64,000 nt of DNA from Aselliscus stoliczkanus (lineage: Eukaryota > Chordata > Mammalia > Chiroptera > Hipposideridae): NCBI GenBank assembly GCA_033961575.1, contig CM066728.1:102624852-102688851 (forward strand), in the 5' to 3' direction. The translations under genes and the position numbers were made by a program. Positions 57,681 to 64,000 of this stretch are shown in pieces. Under the pieces are notes generated by a model. The model was not told the DNA's origin. It made no database searches and saw only the letters and a list, made by a program, of their open reading frames with translations. Every line of letters starts with the position of its first letter. The first letter of the stretch is position 1.

Positions 57681-57944
57681 TTCTTTTCTTTTCCTTTCCT
57701 TTTTTCTTTTCTTTTTTTTCTTTCTTTTCTTTTTTAAATGAATAGTTAGCCATTTTATTTTGTCAAACCAATTTTTTTTTTTTTTAAATTGGGGAACAGT
57801 GTATTTTTCCAGGACCCATCAGCTCCAAGTCAAGCAGTTGTTTCAATCTAGTTGTGGAGGGCACATCTCGGTGGCCCATGTGGGGATCAAACAGGCAACC
57901 TTGGTGCTATGAGCACTGCGACCACCTGAGCTAACCAGCCGCCC
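57681..57944 (-). mobile_element. tRNA-Ile-derived SINE with probable 3' transduction
   Basis: Minus strand: GGTTAGCTCAGGTGGTCGC head, GGTTGCCTGTTTGATCCCC, CTCCACAACTAGATTGAAAC, TGACTTGGAGCTGATGGG, TTCCCCAATTT and poly-A (to about 57,771). About 35 bp of unique sequence (57,738-57,770) follow, then a second A/G-rich tail (57,681-57,737). The 11-nt repeat TGTGATAGTTT flanks the entire unit (57670-57680 and 57945-57955). Confidence 0.9.
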
Positions 57945-57955
57945 TGTGATAGTTT

Positions 57956-58560
57956 CCTAATTTGTCTCTCTGCATTTTGTGCACAGTGACCAGTGTGACT
58001 TTTAAAAATTTAAATCTGATCTCATCATTCCCCTTCTCAAAACCTTACAAAGACTTCCTATAGCAAGCAGGATAAAATCCAGTCTCTTTTTCCCGTTCCA
58101 TTGCCCACTTTCTATGATCTGACCTCTGCCCACATTTCCAGTTTCACCTTGTGCCCTCCCTGCTCATCCACCACATTCCAGCCATATCTGCCTCCTTCTG
58201 TGCTTAGCGCACCTATGTCCTCTGCCTGCGATGTGATGTTCTTTTTCCCAGATCTTTACCAGTCTGCTTCATACTGCTGTGTCTACTTGATTCATTTAAA
58301 TATTACCTTCTTGGAGAAAGAGCCTCTGGCCACACAATTTAAAATGGTCTCGATCTATCACACTAGGTCTCTACAGAGCATTGTCGCCATCTGATATTTT
58401 TCGTGTATTGGTTTATTTGTTTCCCCCCTTTACTGAAATGGAAGACCCACAAGCAGGTACCATTTCTGTCCTGTTTACTACAAAAAAAACCCAGATGGCA
58501 TGAACATGGCTTGACACAGAGTAGCTGCTCAGTTCATATTGGTTGAATGAATGAATAAAT
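57956..58560 (+). repeat. L2 LINE, 3' portion
   Basis: L2 order is clear: CTGATCTCATCATTCCCCTT, AAACCTTACAAAGACTTCC, TTTCTATGATCTGACCTC, CACATTCCAGCCATATCTGC, TTTAAATATTACCTTCTTGG, GACACAGAGTAGCTGCTCAG and the terminal TTGAATGAATGAATAAATG. Confidence 0.82.
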
Positions 58561-58564
58561 GTAG

Positions 58565-61130
58565 AGCTGATGAAATCATCATCCTGATTGTATTTATAGA
58601 GATTTCCAAAGATCACCAAAGCACAGGCAGCCCCCTTCCTTTCTTTGGCTAAGAAACTCTCCTGTAGCCTCAGCTTCCCCAATGGCTATTACATCTTCCA
58701 GTTCTGAAATATGCTTATTCTTTTATCAACCTCAATTTTTCAGTATCCAACCCTAATACGGGTAAGTTATCAGCACTGTCAAGTTATATTTTTTTTGCCT
58801 GCCTCCAGGGCTACAAGATAATTAAAAATATGTAAATACAGAGTTGATAGTATGTGGTAGACTCTGTGCATTGAGCAAAAAACTTTCCTTGACTGCTCAA
58901 TGATGCCTGAAATTCCTTTACCTGGGCAAAGCTTTTCATTCAAAGTCAGAGATAAAGTTTAAAGATAAGAGACCTGAAAGGCTTGGGGAGCAAGTGTGCA
59001 TTTGGCCCCTGAAGAGGGGGATGGGAGAAACCACCTCTAAGGGCAAGAGTTGAAGATCAGTTTCTGCCTATGGCTTCTTTTGCAATTTTTATTCTGGTGT
59101 AGAAATGAAAATGTGGGTCATGGGAGCTGTATAATTCTGAATTGTTGGCAAATAAACTTAAAATACTCCGTTATGCATCATAACTTTTTGCCAGTCACTT
59201 CCTTCCCTTGTTTTGATCCAATTTCACTCTTTCTTTGCCCATATATATTCTTTTCTTCATTTTCTTCAGGTCTCCATAGTCCCCTTCTCCACATAAATTT
59301 TCTTAGGCTGTTCCTTAGGGGTGAAAAATGTATTTCTCTCAGGCTTTCCTCAGCAAATTCCTCCTCCTGAAAATTTGTTTTCAGAATTATGTTTCACCAA
59401 ATCTTTGAATCCAGTCCTCTAGTAAAATTCTCCCCTAGGGCCTGAGAAAGGGCTCAGGGAAGAAGAGGAACGAGCCTGAAAGTCACGGGCATCTCATCTG
59501 TGAAATCTTCCTGCCTTCCCACTCAGGTTTCTGACTTGCCTATTTGGTCTGTTTCCTGGTTTGTCCTTCAAAACAGTCCCAGTGGACACAGGCTATTCTC
59601 TATGTTCTCAAAAGTACCTGCAAATAACTAGAACGCGTGTTTTGTGGTAGTTTTCTAATATCATCTGAATTGCTTACCTTTTGCGTATTTTTTGCAATGA
59701 TAAATATCCACACTGTCCTAATTCAACATCTATTTTCAGTGAGGGACACAGAGTGGATGTCAATTCAAGTATTCAGAGCACAGAGCAAAAAGCCCAAGAT
59801 ACAGATCTAAGTGTAATAGTTCCGCATCTTCACTCTGCACTTGAAATCAAAATTCAGGCCATATTTTACCCAAGAACCTTTATTTTATATGTAATAAAGG
59901 AAAAAAGGCAAGATGAGAGTTATATTGGAACTCTAAACTAAAAATGGATGTTCGTAGAATCAAAAAAGATGAGGCACTTATCTTTTTTCACTTTATAGAA
60001 GATGTTTGTACACAAATATAAAGTATTAATTATTATACTGATAGTTGACTTTTTTCACTGTCAGACTAGATGCTTGTTTTAATCTTTCAGGGAAAAATTA
60101 TTTGAATTCCCTGATGAGTAGAAGAATAGAGCAGGGAAGAGCAGTAAATGGTAACTTCGTTTTCTCTGCTCTATGATTGAGGTTGAGGGTGGTTCCAGTT
60201 TGCTAAAGAAAATAGGCGAAGAATCTATTCATTTATTTTCTGAATATGTTCTGAAGATTATTTGATTATCGGTATTTCCTCAAGTTATAAATAAGCCAGT
60301 CGAGATTATATGTGTCCTGTTCGCAGAAAAGTATTTACTCCTTAAACAAAGTGTCAGTAATAATCCATGTCAATTGAATTAATTGAAATTGTCTGATTTA
60401 TATTGTCAAAAGTTACTGAATATTTGAATAGCTTAAAATCTTTGTTTTCTTTATCTTGGTTAAGTCCCGACATCTGGGAGAAGAAAGAAAAGCAGAAGTG
60501 TTATACCCACCATAGGGATGGACAAACTGAGGGCCAGGGAAATTTACAACTAGGATCACAATCAGTGGTTACATGTTAAGAACGAGCTATCTTGGGGGTA
60601 GAGGAGGGAGCCTCAAAACCCTCCTTGGTACCATTTCCCAATTCTTGTGCTATAAATACTCCCACCATAACTGACCTCGAGCTACCATATGTGAAGTCAC
60701 TGAACATGAAGTTGGGAAGAGATGCACATAATTGGTTCTTGCAACAGCAGCTCAGCATCCTACTGTCTCATGGCCATTGCCTACAGCATCTTTAAGAATG
60801 CATTTCACTCTGCTAGGTTATTTTAAATAAAATTACAGTAACCATGATCCGGTCTAAGCAAAAACAAGGAAGAACTCACAGGACAGAAATGGTGTGTGGC
60901 GATATCTCATGAAACACAAAGAAAGACTGACTCCCTGGGTATCATCACGTGTGGGGACGATGATAGCTCTGGGGGCCTCTGCAGTGGAGTTTGAGGGCCT
61001 TCCCTTTGAAGTGCTGCCATTTACTTGCTTTGTTAACAACATCTAATTCTCTCATCTCAATTCAAATGCCAAACCCCAAAGGAAGATCATCTGACAGGCC
61101 CAGCTTGGGTCCGTTGTCCAAAGCAAGGGC
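58565..61130. other. Unassigned, apparently single-copy sequence
   Basis: About 2.5 kb without a firmly recognised element. A weak reversed MIR core may lie at 60,495-60,565. Short frames (59,050-59,370, 59,681-59,941 and others) show no domain. No gene called. Confidence 0.4.
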
Positions 61131-61134
61131 CATC

Positions 61135-61696
61135 CATGGTATGACAGTTAAGTTTGTGAACTTGTTGCAATGATGTTGCTAACCTTTTCTGATATCAGAA
61201 GGATAATTCATTATGAATTATGACAAACAGTTAACCAAGTTTACTATTTGGAAGTGCAGAAAAGCCTGCATGAAAAAGACGAAAATGACCTGAACTTTTT
61301 GCTAACAATTCATGGCTCTTGCATCATGACAATGCACCAGCTCACGCAGCACTATCTGTGAGGGAGTTTTTAGCCAACAAACAAATAACTGTATTGGAAC
61401 ACCCTCCCTACTCACCTGATCTGGCCCCCAATGACTTCTTTCGTTACCCAAATAGAAAGGAAATATTGAAAGGAAGACATTTCGATGACATTCAGGACAT
61501 CAAGGTAATATGATGACAGCCCTGGTGGCCATTCAGAAAAAGAGTTCCAAAATTGCTTTGAAGGGTGGACTGGGAGCTGGCATTGGTGCATAGCTTCCCA
61601 GGGGGAGTACATCAAAGGTGACTATAGTGGTATTCAGCAATGAGGTATGTAGCACTTTTTCTAGGATGAGTTCATGAACTTAATTGTCTGACCTCG
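61135..61696 (+). mobile_element. Mariner DNA transposon, internally deleted
   Basis: Mariners cut and paste at TA sites with a DDE/D transposase. Terminal inverted repeats are visible: GACAGTTAAGTTTGTGAACT on the left, and on the right the reverse complement reads GACAATTAAGTTCATGAACT. The right end abuts TA at 61697-61698; the left TA has decayed. The element is 562 bp against about 1.3 kb for a full mariner, so the interior, mainly the transposase N-terminal part, is lost. Confidence 0.9.
61319..61513 (+). pseudogene. Mariner transposase C-terminal catalytic fragment
   Basis: An open stretch of 64 codons carries the mariner hallmarks HHDNAPAH and PPYSPDLAPNDFF. The two acidic residues (Asp4 and Asp39 of this fragment) are separated by 34 residues, giving the D34D spacing diagnostic of mariner. 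KGRHFDDIQDI follows, and the frame then breaks; downstream text past 61,513 continues in shifted frames. The first catalytic Asp and the DNA-binding N-terminus are absent. The apparent start Met is internal. It cannot make an active enzyme. Confidence 0.88.
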
Positions 61697-61699
61697 TAT

Positions 61700-62340
61700 G
61701 TCCTCACTGGATGAAAACCCCTATTCTAAATAAAAATTTTGGCTTGAGGCTTTTTGGATCTCATGGATAGTTTGAATCAGGCCCTTATATCCTCCCAGGG
61801 ACCACTCATAACTCCAAATTTCAGGGGCATTTTCCTCCTATAATTTGCTCAGAGCCAAGGCTTGAGATAGAGCATGTTCCCTGTAGTACCCCAAATTTGG
61901 AGGCAGGTATTTCTTTCTTGTTTCCCCCTTTGGAATCTCATTTTCATCTAGACAATTGCCCATTAGACTCCTGCCTGTGGCCGACCCTGGACATGATGCT
62001 CTGTTCCCTGTATCAGAGCTGAGGCTGTGCAAACTAAAACTCAAGTGTGTCTGTTTTGGCAGAAGACCCCAGTGTAAAAGCAGGATCTAGTGTTCTTTTG
62101 ACCATAATTCCTGGCCAGAGAATTAATTTCTTGTGTTTTATAGTTTACCCAAGATTTCTAGTCATTTTCAGAGGCTGGAGTGGTCTAGCAATCCAGCTTA
62201 CAATATGGAAATCTTTTAAAGGAATCAGTAGTTACAAATTTTCTAGCTTGATTAGGGAAAAAAATGTTATAAAATATACCTTTATGATATAGGAAAAAAA
62301 GAAATTCTGGGATCTGGGAATAATGCTAATACCTTGGTAT
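61700..62340. other. Unassigned sequence
   Basis: No element recognised. Confidence 0.4.
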
Positions 62341-62344
62341 AATG

Positions 62345-62530
62345 AAAAGATAAGAGTGGGAGCCAGAGAGACTTGTGTCTGAATCCCTGATGTGCCACCA
62401 ACTATCGGCATGGCTTTGGGCAGGTTATTAAGTATCTTTAAAGTTAAGATTCTTCTTCTGTAAATGGGGAAAAAAATAACACTTATCCAGGTGGTTGAGA
62501 GAACTGAAGAGATCGTATATGTTAGTCATT
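62345..62530 (+). repeat. MIR SINE
   Basis: AGAGTGGGAGCCAGAGAGAC, GTCTGAATCCCTGATGTGCC, GGCATGGCTTTGGGCAGG, TTCTTCTGTAAATGGGG follow MIR closely. Confidence 0.82.
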
Positions 62531-62534
62531 GTCT

Positions 62535-63118
62535 CTTCCTCTCTACCTCACTGGCCAGGGCTCCCTAAATCCTCTTACTCATGTTCCTTTTCTTTTTTTA
62601 AAAAAATTCTTGACATTCTTTTGTCTTTGCAGTGGGCCTCTCAATGAGAGCTGGCTATACCTAGAAGTCAGATTAAATATTAATTAGATTTTTACATAAA
62701 AGCTCAGTTAGGAAGCAAGTCAAAGCATATTCTCAGAAATAGAATTTAGAACCTCTTAAAAGAAGCCCAACTTGTAAGTAAATAGACCACTTTCCATATT
62801 CCAAGTACCCCACATGTTTTCTCAGATGTATACTATGGTGAATACCATTAGTGCCCTAAAAGTAGAACCACAGACAATGCCATCAGGACTCTCTTTTTAT
62901 GTTCTTTAAAATATGGAATAGACAACTCCAGTTTGCTCTTGTGTGATCACAGTAATGGGAGCTCAACACTCCAGAATAGAAATCAGATGTGTGATGTCAG
63001 AAATGGGGTGAGGAGACCAATAAGCTCTCGGTTTCAATTGGGTTTGTAATGAGCTATTGAGTACAATTTTAAAAACTTCCAGTGTGGACACAGAATATGC
63101 ACATTTAATTTCTATGAC
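62535..63118. other. Unassigned sequence
   Basis: No element recognised. Confidence 0.4.
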
Positions 63119-63122
63119 TTAT

Positions 63123-63178
63123 GAGAGAGACAGAGAAAGAGAGAGACAGAGAGAGGGAGAGAGAGAGAGAGAGAGAAC
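63123..63178. repeat. (GA)n microsatellite
   Basis: About 55 bp of GA repeat with a few interruptions, the last 18 bp pure. Confidence 0.95.
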
Positions 63179-63229
63179 AGGTGGTGGCTCTACCTGCTGT
63201 TCCACCAGAAATGGTGTACTGTTTTTGTT

Positions 63230-63380
63230 TTCTTTATTGGGGAACAGTGTGTTTTTCCAGGACCAATCAGCTCCAAGTCAAGTCGTTGTTTCAATCTAGT
63301 TGTGGAGGGTGTGGGGATCAAACAGGTAACCTTGGTGTTATGAGCCTGCGCTCTAACCCCCTGAGCTAACCGGCCACCCC
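63230..63380 (-). mobile_element. tRNA-Ile-derived SINE
   Basis: Minus strand: GGGTGGCCGGTTAGCTCAGG head, TAACACCAAGGTTACCTG, GTTTGATCCCC, CTCCACAACTAGATTGAAAC, TGACTTGGAGCTGATTGG and TTCCCCAATAAAG. A few bases between B box and tail are deleted. A TSD is not obvious. Confidence 0.88.
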
Positions 63381-63400
63381 CAAGAGCATGTACTCTCTCC

Positions 63401-63510
63401 CTTTTTAATTTTTTTTAAATTGGGGAATTGAGGGAGAGGAACAGTGTTGGGGACTTGGGGAAGGGGACCAGCCAAGTTGTTGTCCTTCAATCTTAGTTGT
63501 GGAGGGCGCT
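63401..63510 (-). mobile_element. Long-form SINE tail fragment (5' truncated)
   Basis: Only the 3' module is present: on the minus strand CTCCACAACTAAGATTGAAG, a GACAACAACTTGGCTGGTCC segment, CCCCAAGTCCCC and CAATTCCCCAATTT plus an A-rich tail. Similarity ends near 63,510. 5' truncation fits L1-driven insertion. Confidence 0.8.
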
Positions 63511-63514
63511 ACAA

Positions 63515-64000
63515 CTATCTGGATGCCCGTCGGCAGCTGGTGGCCTCTAAGCTGAAGTGGAATGTGAGAATGAAATGGGAATGAATCTGATGTTGATCCT
63601 GGGGGCCTTGGCTTGCACAATCAGCTCCCATTACTAAAAATAGTTCTTGTTTTATTCATACGAAGTGGCCCTTACATGCAAGCCAGTAACTTACCTTGGT
63701 GTGAAGCCCATGAAACAGCAGTCTGTAGTAACGTGAGTGGGGAATCTGGTTGCATTGGACTTGGGAGAGAAAGAATGTCTACCTGCCTTTGGGTGATGGT
63801 CAAGTGTAATTTTTTACACATGATTTTTGTCAAATTGCTGACTTTAGACTCTAACCCCAGTACAATGCATCTCTACGATGATTAAAATTTGTAGTCGTCA
63901 CACAATAGTCAATATGTTAACATTTGGATTAGTAAAAGCGAACATGTTTTTATATACATCAGGAACTATAAAAGATTAAACTTAATTTGGATGAAATTAA
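63515..64000. other. Unassigned sequence to the window edge
   Basis: No element recognised. A frame at 63,613-63,885 shows no domain. Confidence 0.4.

Noticed and set aside
12954..63380. tRNA genes
   Set aside because: All tRNA-like sequences are SINE heads with poly-A tails and TSDs. None has a full cloverleaf with an acceptor stem and clean 3' end.

Overview
This window is non-coding DNA from a eukaryotic, almost certainly placental-mammal, nuclear genome. It is AT-rich and has no operons. I found no intact protein-coding gene, no functional tRNA, rRNA or snRNA gene, no CpG island outside an L1 5' region, and no CRISPR array. What can be read is a dense, nested set of transposable elements: L2, MIR, L1, MLT1-type LTRs, hAT, mariner, two ERV solo LTRs and two tRNA-derived SINE families, plus microsatellites.

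Lineage (inference). The ancient layer is standard for placental mammals. The young layer is distinctive. One SINE family has a class-II-tRNA-like head (GGCCGGCCGAGTGG...) and exists in a short head-only form and a long form of about 450 bp. A second family has a tRNA-Ile-like head and a 3' tail resembling that of the long form. I saw no primate Alu, rodent B1/B2, ruminant BOV or carnivore SINEC copies. From memory of SINE types, a bat (possibly Yinpterochiroptera) is my best guess, but a database search is needed.

Layout. 0-3 kb: an L2 copy split by a GT/TA microsatellite, then an L2 fragment and simple repeats. 6.1-6.6 kb: long SINE with perfect target-site duplication (TSD). 9.5-11.3 kb: two MLT1-type LTRs on either side of a small unexplained ORF. 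12.7-13.4 kb: a short and a long SINE. 13.4-19.4 kb: a nearly full-length but dead L1 on the minus strand. 19.4-20 kb: older L1-like sequence split by a hAT element with an 8-bp TSD. 21-27.6 kb: a palindrome-containing tandem repeat, L2 copies, AT and GT microsatellites, an old LTR. 29.0-29.7 kb: ERV1-like solo LTR with 4-bp TSD. 32-34.3 kb: three SINEs and a long TA tract. 35.5-40 kb: L2, then an old L1 interrupted by a long SINE. 41.5-49 kb: L2, MLT1, SINEs (including a two-unit insertion sharing one TSD). 55.0-56.0 kb: a long SINE split by an ERV-K-like solo LTR with 6-bp TSD. 56-58.6 kb: MLT1, long SINE, tRNA-Ile SINE with an apparent 3' transduction, L2. 61.1-61.7 kb: internally deleted mariner. 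63.1-63.5 kb: GA microsatellite and SINE pieces.

The remainder (roughly 40%) is unassigned, AT-rich, apparently single-copy sequence. I do not see a new multi-gene system. The most useful leads are the two-form SINE family with its shared tail, the two solo LTRs with clean TSDs, the compound SINE insertions, and the small ORF near 10.7 kb.
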